Shown here one piece after another: positions 1-8,283 of a DNA stretch of 64,000 nt; position 1 is the first letter of the stretch; the number at the start of each line of letters is the position of its first letter. The stretch spans positions 434,001 through 498,000 of the forward strand of contig JACJZF010000001.1 in the NCBI GenBank assembly GCA_020635725.1, written 5' to 3'. Origin of the DNA: Flavobacteriales bacterium (GTDB taxonomy: Bacteria > Bacteroidota > Bacteroidia > Flavobacteriales_F > PHOS-HE28). The notes below the pieces were generated by a model, which saw nothing but the letters and a program-made list of their open reading frames with translations, was not told the origin of the DNA and did no database searches. The translations under genes were made by a program, and so were the position numbers.

Positions 1-544
1 CCGCGGAGACATCCTTCAGTGGGATGTGCCCCGTGACGCAGCCCACGCGTAGCCCATCGCCCACCAGGAGCATGAGCACCTCGCCATCGCCACCGGCCAT
101 GTGCTGGAGGTATTCGGTATGGCCCGGGTACGCGAAGCCCGCCTGCTGCATGCTGTTCTTGTCGATCGGCGCGGTCACCAGCACATCCACCTTGCCACCC
201 GCGAGATCCTGCGCCGCGGCCTCCAGGCTCTTGATGGCGAAAGCAGCCAGCGCCGCAGAGGGCTTGCCCGGCTCTGGCACCGCCTCCTCCTCTTCCCAAG
301 GGCACACCACATTGAGCTTGCGGGGCTGCGCATCGCGTGCATCGGCCACGCCATGGAACTGCACCTCCTCGAGCTTGAGCAGCTTGCGGTAATGGCTCAC
401 GGCCTTCGTGGAGCAGTACAGGACCGGGGTCACGTCGGCGAGCATGCGCGGGTCCTCGAAGCACTTGAGCACCACTTCGATGCCCACGCCGTTGAGGTCG
501 CCGCAGGAGATGCCCACGCGTACGGGTTGACGATGCTCGCTCAT
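1..544 (-). CDS. pdxA: 4-hydroxythreonine-4-phosphate dehydrogenase PdxA, C-terminus cut by window edge
   Basis: Reading leftward from the ATG at 542-544 gives an uninterrupted protein of 181 codons that leaves the window. It starts MSEHRQPVRVGISCGDLNGV, which fits the PdxA N-terminal glycine motif, and later contains TAPIDKNSMQQAGF followed by PGHTEYL and VTGHIPLKDV, matching the conserved PdxA substrate and metal-binding segments. PdxA oxidises 4-phosphohydroxy-threonine in the DXP-dependent route to pyridoxal phosphate, in the cytoplasm. The start codon overlaps the stop of the upstream aminopeptidase gene (ATGA, 4 bases), so the two are probably co-transcribed and translationally coupled. 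The C-terminal part lies outside the window. Confidence 0.93.
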   Translation of the reverse strand, partial: MSEHRQPVRVGISCGDLNGVGIEVVLKCFEDPRMLADVTPVLYCSTKAVSHYRKLLKLEEVQFHGVADARDAQPRKLNVVCPWEEEEAVPEPGKPSAALAAFAIKSLEAAAQDLAGGKVDVLVTAPIDKNSMQQAGFAYPGHTEYLQHMAGGDGEVLMLLVGDGLRVGCVTGHIPLKDVSA

Positions 545-1974
545 GCCTTGGCGCGTTGCTTGAGGAATTGGTAGAGGAGGCGGACACCCACGCCCGTTCC
601 GCCCTTGGTGCGGTAGCTGTCGCGGCGCGTGAGGAAGGCGGGGCCTGCGATATCGATGTGGATGTACGGATGCGTGGTGAAGCGCGCCAGGAACTTCCCG
701 GCGGTCTGCGCGCCGGCCAGATCACTGCCCAGGTTCTTGATGTCGGCCACTTCGCTGATGATCTCATCGCCGTATTCCTCCCAGAACGGGAGGCGCGCGA
801 CGCGTTCGAAGACGGTGCCGCCGGCCGCATCGAGGTCTTGGAAGGACTGCTCCGACGCGGTGCCCATCACAGCGCTGCCGTAAGTGCCGATGGCCCGCAT
901 GGCGGCACCGGTGAGGGTGGCGAGGGTCATGACGAGTTCGGGCTGGTAGCGTTCGCCGTAGCTCAGCGCGTCGGCCAGGATCATGCGGCCTTCGGCATCG
1001 GTGTTCAGCACTTCCACGGTGAGCCCGCTGTGCATGCGGATCACATCGCCCGGGGCGTAGGCATTGCCGCCCGGACGGTTGTCGGTGGCCGGCACCAGGC
1101 CCACCACGTGCACGGGCAATTCCTGCCGTGCTGCGGCCGCGATGGCACAGGCCACGGCAGCGGCTCCGGCCATGTCGCACTTCATCTGATCCATGCTGTT
1201 CGCCGTGGGCTTCAGGCTGAGGCCGCCCGTGTCGTACACCACGCCTTTGCCCACGAGCAGGATCGGCTTCTTGTTCACCGCGCCTTTCGGCTTCCACTCC
1301 AGAATGGTGAAGGTGGGCTCATCGATGCTGCCCTTGTTCACGGCGATGAGGCCGCCCATGCCCAAGGCCTGGATGCGCTCCTTGTTGAGCACTTCCACTT
1401 TGAACCCCGAGTTGCGGCTGAGCGTGCGGATCTCCGCGGCCAGCTGCTTCGCGTTCAGGAAACTCACGGGCTCGTTCACCAGGTCGCGCGCGGTCCAAAC
1501 CGCATCGCACAGGTCTTCGAGCTCCTGCACCGCTGCCGCGCTCAGCTCCTTCGCTACCACGGAGAGCTTGGTCAGCGTGGGGGCGCCTTTCTCATCGGTC
1601 TTGTACTTGCGGAAGGCATAGCTGCCCAGCACGGCGCCTTCGGCCAGGGCGATCGTGATCTCCGCATCCTCCTGCAGGCTGATCACCTGCGCTTCGGTGC
1701 GCTTGGCGGCGTTCAGGCGCGTGGCCATCTGATCGCCGGCGCGGCGTGCCTTCTCCAGCTGGGCGCTGCGATTGCCGGTGGCCGTCAGGTGGGCGAACAC
1801 GAGGCGGCCGCTCACATCGCAGATCGCCAAGGAGGGGTCGGCCTGCAGCTGCTCGGTCAGGTATTGGCGGTCCTGGCGTTCGAGGTCGAGGTTGCGGAGC
1901 TGGGTGAGGTTGTCGAGCACCACCAGGGTGTCGCGTGCGGCAGCCGGGCGGCTGCTCTTGACCAGTTCGATCAT
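541..1974 (-). CDS. pepA: M17 family leucyl aminopeptidase
   Basis: A 477-residue cytosolic dimetal aminopeptidase that removes N-terminal residues from peptides. The C-terminal catalytic domain is intact: GKGVVYDTGGLSLKP around residues 242-256 (metal/catalytic Lys and Asp), the metal Asp near 267 in CDMAGAAAV, and the signature NTDAEGRMILADAL at 324-337. The open frame extends upstream to 2097, but the ATG at 1974 (MIELVKSS) is preferred. It gives normal family length, and a TATCTTCG promoter box ends only 4 bases before it. The gene is divergent from the CHU_C protein gene at 2088 and overlaps pdxA by 4 bases. Confidence 0.94.
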   Translation of the reverse strand: MIELVKSSRPAAARDTLVVLDNLTQLRNLDLERQDRQYLTEQLQADPSLAICDVSGRLVFAHLTATGNRSAQLEKARRAGDQMATRLNAAKRTEAQVISLQEDAEITIALAEGAVLGSYAFRKYKTDEKGAPTLTKLSVVAKELSAAAVQELEDLCDAVWTARDLVNEPVSFLNAKQLAAEIRTLSRNSGFKVEVLNKERIQALGMGGLIAVNKGSIDEPTFTILEWKPKGAVNKKPILLVGKGVVYDTGGLSLKPTANSMDQMKCDMAGAAAVACAIAAAARQELPVHVVGLVPATDNRPGGNAYAPGDVIRMHSGLTVEVLNTDAEGRMILADALSYGERYQPELVMTLATLTGAAMRAIGTYGSAVMGTASEQSFQDLDAAGGTVFERVARLPFWEEYGDEIISEVADIKNLGSDLAGAQTAGKFLARFTTHPYIHIDIAGPAFLTRRDSYRTKGGTGVGVRLLYQFLKQRAKA

Positions 1975-1978
1975 GGGC

Positions 1979-1986
1979 CGAAGATA
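1979..1986 (-). promoter_or_regulatory. Predicted -7 promoter box of pepA-pdxA
   Basis: Reads TATCTTCG on the minus strand, fitting TAnnTTnG. Only 4 bases separate it from the pepA ATG, so transcription would begin at or next to the start codon (leaderless). Confidence 0.5.
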
Positions 1987-2069
1987 GCCGGGCAGGCAAG
2001 GGCGGGTGCTGAGAGGGATGCGGCGGCCGATTCCAAGGCACCGGACGTCGGTCGCCGTGCCGGAAAGCC

Positions 2070-2077
2070 GAACTTTG
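2070..2077 (+). promoter_or_regulatory. Possible -7 promoter box of the CHU_C gene at 2088
   Basis: Reads GAACTTTG, 7 of 8 to the classical Bacteroidota TAnnTTTG, ending 10 bases before the ATG. Weak single-site evidence. Confidence 0.3.
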
Positions 2078-2087
2078 CCAGTATCCG

Positions 2088-4721
2088 ATGCGCGCACGCC
2101 TCCTTGCCACCTTGCTCTTCACCCTGGCCATGGTCCCGTTGGCCTGGGCCACGCACAACCGTGCGGGAGAGATCATCGTGTGCTGGACCGGCCAGGGCCT
2201 GATCTACGAGGCCACCATCATCACCCACTGCAAGCTCTCCGCCCCGGCCGATCGTCCGGAGCTCACGCTCTATTGGGGCGATGGCACCAGCACCACCATC
2301 CAGCGCGCGCCACCGGTCGATGACACCGCTCGTGATCTGCGGCGCAACTCCTACACCGCGCTGCACACCTACACGGGCCCGGGCACCTACACCCTTTCCT
2401 TCGACGACCAGAACCGCAATGCCGGCGTGGTGAACGTGCCGCAATCGGTATCGCAGTCCTTCTGCGTGAAGACCCAATTGGTGATCTCGGCCTTCGCCGG
2501 CAACAATTGCTCGGTGCGCTTCCTGAAGGAGCCCATACAGGATGCATGCGTGAACCGCCCCTGGATCCATAACCCCACCGCGTACGATGCCGATGGCGAC
2601 AGCCTGAGCTACGAGCCGGTGGTGTGCCTGGGTCTGGGCTGCATGCCGATCAACGGCTACCAGTACCCGAATGAGGTGAATGGCAGCAACGGCGCCAGCT
2701 ACACCATCGACCCCCTGGATGGCACCATCCGCTGGGAGAACCCGCAGGTGCTGGGCGAGTACAACATCGCCTTCAAGGTGCATGAGTGGCGGCGGAAGGA
2801 TGGGCAGCTGATCCACATGGGCTGGGTGACGCGCGACATGCAGGTGACCGTGAAGCCGTGCACGAACAATCCGCCACAGGTGAGCGAGGTGGCCGATACC
2901 TGCGTGGTGGCCGGCACCTTCCTCACCTTCCCCGTGCAGGCCAGCGACCCCGATGGCAACAGCATCACCCTCGATGCGCTGGGGCAGCCGTTCGTGCTCA
3001 CCAGTTCCCCGGCCAGCTTCGTGAGCCCATCGCCCGCCCCGAGCGTCACCGGGATCTTCAACTGGCAGACCAACTGCAGCCATGTGCGTCTGCAACCCTA
3101 CCAAGTGGTCTTCAACGCGGTGGATAATGATCCGGAGGTGCAGCTCGAAGGCTACAGCACCGTGAACATCACCGTGGTGGCCCCGGCGCCGCAGAATCCT
3201 TCGGCCACGCCCAACGGCAGCGCGATCGACCTGGCCTGGGAGCAGAGCGTGTGCTCCAACGCGCAGGGCTACCTGATCTACCGGCGGGTGGGCTCCTACG
3301 GCTTCGTGCCCGGCCACTGCGAGACCGGCGTGCCGGCCTACACCGGCTATAGCCTGATCGCCACCGTGAACGGTGCGGGCACCACCACCTACAGCGACAA
3401 CGGCGCGCTGGTGGTGGGCAGCCAGTACTGTTACATGGTGGTGGCCTTTTTCGCCGATGGCGCCCAGAGCTACGCGAGTGTGGAATTCTGCGCCATCCTC
3501 GATCGCCAGGTGCCGGTGCTCACCCATGTGAGCGTGGGCGAGACCAGCACAAGCACGGGCATCGATACGGTGCGCTGGAGCAATGCCTATGACCTGGATA
3601 CGCTGGCCCGTCCCGGTCCGTACCAGTTCAAGCTGTACCGCGGAACCGGCTTCGATCTCGCGCAGGATCTCGTGTACACCAGCACGGTGCATCCCTTCCT
3701 CGCGCATCCCGATACCGAGTTCATCGATCTGGGCCTGAACACCCGTGATGAGGCGCACGTGTACCGTGTCGATTTCTTTGGCCGGGCCGATGAGCCGGAA
3801 CCGGACTTCATCGGATCCACCAGCGTGGCTTCCTCGGTGTACATCGGCCTTGTGCCGAACGATGAGCAGCTGACCGTGCAATGGACCCTGAACACCCCGT
3901 GGAGCAACACGCTCTATGAGGTGTACCGCGACATCGGCGGCACCTGGACCCTGGTGGGCAGCAGCAGCACGGGCAATTTCACCGAGACGGGCCTGAGCAA
4001 TGGCCAGGAGTACTGCTACCTCGTGCGCAGCACGGGCTCCTACGGCAATCCGGACATCGTATCGCCGCTGCTCAACTTCAGCCAAGAGGTGTGCGGCATA
4101 CCGGTGGACCTCACGCCGCCATGCGCGCCCACCGTGGACATTGACAACGATTGCGAGACGCCGCTGAACACCCTCACCTGGAACAACCCCAACGACAGCT
4201 GCACGGACGACACCTACCAGTACCGCATCTATTTCGCGCAGGGACCCGATGGCCCATTCACGCTCGTGGGCAACGTGGTAGGCGCGGAGAATACGCTCTT
4301 CACGCACACCGATGGGTCGAGTGTCTCCGGCTGCTACCAGGTGACCGCCGTGGATACGGTAGGCAACGAGAGCGCCTTCATCGAGCCGGTCTGCGGCGAC
4401 AACTGCCCGCAATACGAGCTGCCTAACGTGTTCACCCCGAACGGCGATCACAGCAACGACCTCTTCATCCCATTCCCCTACCGCGGTGTGCGCAGCATCG
4501 AGCTCACGGTGTACAACCGCTGGGGGCTCACCGTGTTCGAGACCGTTGATCCGGCGATTCTCTGGCGAGGCACCTTCAAGGACACGGAGGAGCGGCTGCC
4601 GGATGGCGTGTACTATTTCGTTTGCAATGTGGTGTACGCGCGGCTGGCGGGCGATGAGGTGGTGCAGCTCAAGGGATACGTGCACCTGTTGGGCGGCGGA
4701 ACCGCACCTTTCCAGAACTGA
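2088..4721 (+). CDS. Secreted fibronectin-type-III-like protein with T9SS CHU_C (gliding motility-associated) C-terminal domain
   Basis: 877 residues with a clear signal peptide (MRARLLATLLFTLAMVPLAW, cleavage after AWA). A cysteine-containing N-terminal half is followed by at least three fibronectin-III-like segments (for example starting at PQNPSATPNGSAIDLAW). The last ~100 residues are a CHU_C domain: LPNVFTPNGDHSNDLF, then YNRWGLTVFE and DGVYYFVCNV. Such domains direct export through the type IX system and attachment to the cell surface or glycocalyx. The substrate or adhesion target is unknown. The stop codon overlaps the riboflavin synthase start (TGATG), so ribE is probably co-transcribed, which is an unusual partner. 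Confidence 0.88.
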   Translation: MRARLLATLLFTLAMVPLAWATHNRAGEIIVCWTGQGLIYEATIITHCKLSAPADRPELTLYWGDGTSTTIQRAPPVDDTARDLRRNSYTALHTYTGPGTYTLSFDDQNRNAGVVNVPQSVSQSFCVKTQLVISAFAGNNCSVRFLKEPIQDACVNRPWIHNPTAYDADGDSLSYEPVVCLGLGCMPINGYQYPNEVNGSNGASYTIDPLDGTIRWENPQVLGEYNIAFKVHEWRRKDGQLIHMGWVTRDMQVTVKPCTNNPPQVSEVADTCVVAGTFLTFPVQASDPDGNSITLDALGQPFVLTSSPASFVSPSPAPSVTGIFNWQTNCSHVRLQPYQVVFNAVDNDPEVQLEGYSTVNITVVAPAPQNPSATPNGSAIDLAWEQSVCSNAQGYLIYRRVGSYGFVPGHCETGVPAYTGYSLIATVNGAGTTTYSDNGALVVGSQYCYMVVAFFADGAQSYASVEFCAILDRQVPVLTHVSVGETSTSTGIDTVRWSNAYDLDTLARPGPYQFKLYRGTGFDLAQDLVYTSTVHPFLAHPDTEFIDLGLNTRDEAHVYRVDFFGRADEPEPDFIGSTSVASSVYIGLVPNDEQLTVQWTLNTPWSNTLYEVYRDIGGTWTLVGSSSTGNFTETGLSNGQEYCYLVRSTGSYGNPDIVSPLLNFSQEVCGIPVDLTPPCAPTVDIDNDCETPLNTLTWNNPNDSCTDDTYQYRIYFAQGPDGPFTLVGNVVGAENTLFTHTDGSSVSGCYQVTAVDTVGNESAFIEPVCGDNCPQYELPNVFTPNGDHSNDLFIPFPYRGVRSIELTVYNRWGLTVFETVDPAILWRGTFKDTEERLPDGVYYFVCNVVYARLAGDEVVQLKGYVHLLGGGTAPFQN

Positions 4722-5302
4722 TGTTCACCGGCATCGTAGAGGAAGTGGGCGAGGTGATCGCCACGCAGGATGACCGGGACAACCGCGTGCTGACGATACG
4801 CGCGCGCATGGCACCCGAGCTGCGCGTCGATCAGAGCGTCGCGCACAATGGCGTCTGCCTCACCGTGACCCGGATCGAAGGGGACCGCTACGAGGTGGTG
4901 GCGGTACGCGAGACGTTGGAGAAGAGCGCGCTCGGCGATTTGCAGGCGGGCGACCCCGTGAACCTGGAGCGCAGCCTGCGCGTGGGCGACCGCATCGATG
5001 GACACATGGTGCAGGGCCACGTGGATACCACGGTGCGCTGCCGGTCGGTGGAAGAGGAAAGCGGCAGCTGGCGCTTCGTCTTCGACCTGCCCGCCGAGCC
5101 TCTTCTGCTGGTGCCGAAGGGGAGCATCTGCATCAACGGCGTGAGCCTCACCATCGCGGCGCTCGATGCGAAGGGCTTCAGCGTGGCCATCATCCCCTAC
5201 ACGCATGCGCATACCACATTCGGCAGCCTTCGCCCGGGTGCGCGCGTGAACCTGGAGTACGATGTGTTGGGGAAGTACGTGCAGCGCCTGCTGGCCCGTT
5301 GA
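4721..5302 (+). CDS. ribE: Riboflavin synthase alpha chain
   Basis: 193 residues forming two similar lumazine-binding barrels. The first begins MFTGIVEEVGEV with NGVCLTV; the second contains DGHMVQGHVD and SICINGVSLTI. The enzyme dismutates two molecules of 6,7-dimethyl-8-ribityllumazine to riboflavin and the pyrimidinedione. Length is typical (about 190-215). The start overlaps the stop of the preceding CHU_C gene by one base, implying coupled translation. The stop codon abuts the stop of the convergent M1 peptidase gene with no spacer. Confidence 0.95.
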   Translation: MFTGIVEEVGEVIATQDDRDNRVLTIRARMAPELRVDQSVAHNGVCLTVTRIEGDRYEVVAVRETLEKSALGDLQAGDPVNLERSLRVGDRIDGHMVQGHVDTTVRCRSVEEESGSWRFVFDLPAEPLLLVPKGSICINGVSLTIAALDAKGFSVAIIPYTHAHTTFGSLRPGARVNLEYDVLGKYVQRLLAR

Positions 5303-7234
5303 TCAGCGCTTCACGAAGCGCATCTCCAGCACCTGCGCCGCATCGCTCGCTCGCAGCACATAGGTCCCTGGCGCTAGATCACCGACCGGCAGCTCCGCGC
5401 GCTGGCCTTCCACCTGCCGATCCACCTGCTGCACGATACGACCCGCGGCATCGATCACTTCCAAGCGCAGGACCCCTTGCAATCGCGTGCCGGTGTGCAG
5501 CCACACGCGGTCCGTCGCAGGGTTCGGATACAGCAGCAGGCGCTCGTTCCCCAAGGCGGCCACCGGCACCTTCAGCACCAGGTTCTGCCTGCTCAGGATC
5601 CAGATGTCCGGGTCCAGCAAGGCGCTGTCCGCCTGGAAAGGCAGGTTGAATTGGAAGAGCTGTCCGTTGGTGACATGATCGAGCACCACGGTCATCTCCT
5701 CCGACCCGTTCTTGAAGCGCACGGGAACGGGCATCTCGAAGAAGCCGACGCTCGGGTGCGAGGTGCTCTGCTCCAGGAGCACGGAGACATCGCCGGCGAG
5801 CGTCTGCGACCAATGCAGCTGATAGGTCGGGTAGCCCTCGCCCACGTACCAATCCGCCATGAATTCCGTGAGGTCGAGCCCGCTGGCCGTCTCGAGGTGC
5901 GCGACCAGTTCGTCGGTTACCGCGCTGCCATGGCGCAGCAGCGGGTCGTTCAGGTAGTCGTTCAGGCCTTGGAAGAAGGCCTCATCGCCGCAGACCCAGC
6001 GCAGCATGTGCAGCAGGAATGCGCCCTTGGCATAGGTGAGCCGGCTGTCGAAGAGACGTGCGACATCGGTCGTGTCGGTCACCAGCACGCTGCCGCCCGG
6101 CTGCGAGGTGATGAAATCGCGCCGACCTTGCTTGAAGCTCATCCAGTACTCCGGTGCGAGGAACTCGTAGCACAGGCCGCTGAGGTAGGAAGCGAAGCCC
6201 TCGTTCAGCCACAGATCCTGCCAGCTGCCGCAGGTGACCAGGTCGCCGAACCACTGGTGGGCGAGCTCATGCGAGAGCAGCTCGTAATGAGAGCTGCCCA
6301 TGAAGCTCATGGTCTGGTGCTCCATGCCGCCGCCCCAGGCGAATTCGGCATGACCGTATTTCTCATCGGCGAACGGGTACTCGCAGAAGAGGTCGCTGTA
6401 GAGCTGCATCTGACCGATGACATCGGGCGTGGCGCTCTGCCATTCGCCCAGGTGCTCGGGGAACACATAGTTCAGCACTTCCACATCGGCGGAAGGCAAG
6501 GGCACGGTCTCGCTGTAGGCCGCGTAGTTCGTCACCGCGAAGGCCACCAGGTAATGCGCGATGGCGTGCCGGTGGCGCCAATGGTGCCGTTCCAGGCCAT
6601 TGCCCAGATCAAGCACCTCCACCAGCAGGCCGTTCCCGGCGACACGGTTCCCCTGCGGCACGGTCACGAACAGGTCCAAGGAATCGGCCTTGTCGTTCAG
6701 GTCCATCTTGCAGGGCCACCAATCGCCTGCGCCATACGGCTCGCTCAGGGTCCAGATGATCGGAGCGCCGTCATGCGCGCTCTGCACGAACGAGCCGAAG
6801 CCCGTCTCGGGCGGCACGCCGGCGTAGGTGATCGAGATCGAATCGGTGGCCGATGCAGGCAACGTGAAGGGCAGGGTCGCCTCCAGCATATCGCCGCTGT
6901 GCACGAAGGATAGCGGCAGGCCATGGTGCATCACCGCACTCACGAGCAAGTCGTCGCTCAGGTCCAATACGATGCTCTGCAGCGGGACCAGCGCTGTGAA
7001 CACATGCGTGACGGTACCGCTCACCGCCCGTACCGCGGGGTCGATGCTGAGCTCCAGCCGGTGGTAGCGGAGGTCATACCCGCGCGAGGGGCCTTGGTTG
7101 GACTTCACGCGAGCAGGTGCCGTGCGATGCGCCTCGGATTCGGCGATGACGCGCACGAAATCCGCATCGAACGCACGTTGAGCGAAGGTGGCCCCCGCGA
7201 GGGCGATCAGCAGCAGCACGCATGCCTGTCGCAT
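5303..7234 (-). CDS. Secreted M1 family zinc metallopeptidase with T9SS type A sorting domain
   Basis: 643 residues from the ATG at 7234 (MRQACVLLLIALAGATFAQ, signal peptide). The M1 catalytic features are present: GGGMEHQT near 301-308 (equivalent of GAMEN), HELAHQWFG at 322-330 and the third zinc ligand in LNEGFASY (Glu345). After the peptidase domain the C-terminus has LLLYPNPATDRVWLHTG and GTYVLRASD, the type A T9SS sorting domain, so the enzyme is probably exported across the outer membrane to cleave N-terminal residues of external peptides. The open frame continues upstream to 7402 but that part overlaps metF and lacks a signal peptide. A TATTTTCG box ends 4 bases before the chosen ATG. 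Confidence 0.92.
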   Translation of the reverse strand: MRQACVLLLIALAGATFAQRAFDADFVRVIAESEAHRTAPARVKSNQGPSRGYDLRYHRLELSIDPAVRAVSGTVTHVFTALVPLQSIVLDLSDDLLVSAVMHHGLPLSFVHSGDMLEATLPFTLPASATDSISITYAGVPPETGFGSFVQSAHDGAPIIWTLSEPYGAGDWWPCKMDLNDKADSLDLFVTVPQGNRVAGNGLLVEVLDLGNGLERHHWRHRHAIAHYLVAFAVTNYAAYSETVPLPSADVEVLNYVFPEHLGEWQSATPDVIGQMQLYSDLFCEYPFADEKYGHAEFAWGGGMEHQTMSFMGSSHYELLSHELAHQWFGDLVTCGSWQDLWLNEGFASYLSGLCYEFLAPEYWMSFKQGRRDFITSQPGGSVLVTDTTDVARLFDSRLTYAKGAFLLHMLRWVCGDEAFFQGLNDYLNDPLLRHGSAVTDELVAHLETASGLDLTEFMADWYVGEGYPTYQLHWSQTLAGDVSVLLEQSTSHPSVGFFEMPVPVRFKNGSEEMTVVLDHVTNGQLFQFNLPFQADSALLDPDIWILSRQNLVLKVPVAALGNERLLLYPNPATDRVWLHTGTRLQGVLRLEVIDAAGRIVQQVDRQVEGQRAELPVGDLAPGTYVLRASDAAQVLEMRFVKR

Positions 7235-7238
7235 GCCT

Positions 7239-7246
7239 CGAAAATA
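7239..7246 (-). promoter_or_regulatory. Predicted -7 promoter box of the M1 peptidase
   Basis: TATTTTCG on the minus strand, in the 17-base gap between metF and the peptidase gene, 4 bases from its ATG. Suggests the peptidase has its own leaderless transcript in addition to read-through from metF. Confidence 0.45.
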
Positions 7247-7251
7247 AGCGA

Positions 7252-8205
7252 TCAGAAGACCTTCTGCACGATGGCCTGCACCGCTTCGCTGCGCCCCATG
7301 GTGTAGAAGTGCAGGCAAGGCGCATTGCGCGCGATCAGCTCCTTGGCCTGCTCGGTGGTCCACTCGATGCCCAGGCGCTTCACCTCCAGATCGGTGCGGC
7401 ACTTCATCAGCTCTCGGGCGTAGTCATCCGGGAGATCCACACGGAAGGTCTTCGGCAGAAAGGCGATGTGGCGGAGCGTGGTGATGGGCTTGAGGCCGGG
7501 GATGATGGGGACGGTGATCCCGGCTTCGCGGCAGAGGTCCAAGAAGCGGAAGTACTTGGCGTTATCGAAGAACATCTGTGTCACCAGGTACTCCGCGCCG
7601 GCGTCCACCTTCGCCTTCAGGTAGGCCACATCCACGTTCAGGTTCAAGGCCTCCGGATGCTTCTCCGGATAGCATGCGGCACCCACGCACAGGTCGGTGG
7701 CGGCGGCCTCCTGCTCCTCATCGTGCAGGTACTTGCCGTGGTTGAGGGCGTGGATCTGATGGATCAGGTCCACGGCGTGGGCGTGCCCATCGCGCTCGGG
7801 TATGAAGTGCGCCTCGTTCTTGATCGCGTCGCCACGCAGGGCCAGCACGTTGTCGATGCCGAGGAAATTGAGCTCGATCAGCGCGTCCTCGGTGTCCTCT
7901 TTGCTGAAACCGCCGCAGATCAGGTGCGGCACCGTATCGATGTTGTACTTGGCCTTGATGGTGGCGCAGATGCCCACGGTGCCCGGCCGCTTGCGGATGC
8001 GGATGCGCTGCGAGAGGCCGTTGCCCATCTCCTTGTACAGCACCTCCTCGCGGTGGTAGGTTACATTGATGAAGCTCGGCGCGAAGCCGATCAACGGGTC
8101 GATGCCCTCGTAGATCGAGCGGATATCACGCCCTTTCAGCGGCGGCAGGATCTCGAAGGAGAAGAGCGTGCGGTCAGCGCGGCGCAGATGGTCGATCACC
8201 TTCAT
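7252..8205 (-). CDS. metF: 5,10-methylenetetrahydrofolate reductase
   Basis: 317 residues, beginning MKVIDHLRRADRTLFSFEIL with the MetF FEILPP motif, then FINVTYHRE, the Asp/Arg-containing flavin and folate site segment LALRGDAIKNE, and the late YLVTQMFFDNAKYF and PGLKPIT motifs. It reduces methylene-tetrahydrofolate to methyl-tetrahydrofolate using FAD and NAD(P)H, supplying methionine synthesis. Length is slightly above the bacterial norm (about 290-310). The gene begins 23 bases downstream of a TACTTTCG box and immediately after the terminator of the upstream gene. Confidence 0.96.
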   Translation of the reverse strand: MKVIDHLRRADRTLFSFEILPPLKGRDIRSIYEGIDPLIGFAPSFINVTYHREEVLYKEMGNGLSQRIRIRKRPGTVGICATIKAKYNIDTVPHLICGGFSKEDTEDALIELNFLGIDNVLALRGDAIKNEAHFIPERDGHAHAVDLIHQIHALNHGKYLHDEEQEAAATDLCVGAACYPEKHPEALNLNVDVAYLKAKVDAGAEYLVTQMFFDNAKYFRFLDLCREAGITVPIIPGLKPITTLRHIAFLPKTFRVDLPDDYARELMKCRTDLEVKRLGIEWTTEQAKELIARNAPCLHFYTMGRSEAVQAIVQKVF

Positions 8206-8228
8206 GAGAGGGCATGGATTAAGCCGCG

Positions 8229-8236
8229 CGAAAGTA
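8229..8236 (-). promoter_or_regulatory. Predicted -7 promoter box of metF
   Basis: TACTTTCG on the minus strand, 23 bases upstream of the metF ATG and directly downstream of a terminator hairpin. It fits TAnnTTnG. Confidence 0.5.
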
Positions 8237-8237
8237 G

Positions 8238-8264
8238 AAAGGCCCCCGCCAAGCGGAGGCCTTT
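8238..8264 (-). terminator. Intrinsic terminator after the CHU_C gene 8284-10764
   Basis: Two 12-base arms (8238-8249 and 8253-8264) pair at 11 of 12 positions around a 3-base loop, with AAAGGCC at one outer end and GGCCTTT at the other. On the minus strand the stem ends in TTT followed by CTACTTT. It separates the surface-protein gene from metF. Confidence 0.8.
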
Positions 8265-8283
8265 CCGAAGAGAGCTGCCGCGA

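Noticed and set aside
1971..4685. A 904-residue minus-strand open frame opposite the CHU_C gene, and similar long antisense frames (for example 9013-10917, 19268-20959, 35244-36968)
   Set aside because: They are His/Gly/Val/Ala-rich, have no recognisable domain, signal peptide or promoter box, and mirror the codon pattern of a confirmed gene on the other strand. Long antisense frames are expected at this GC content.
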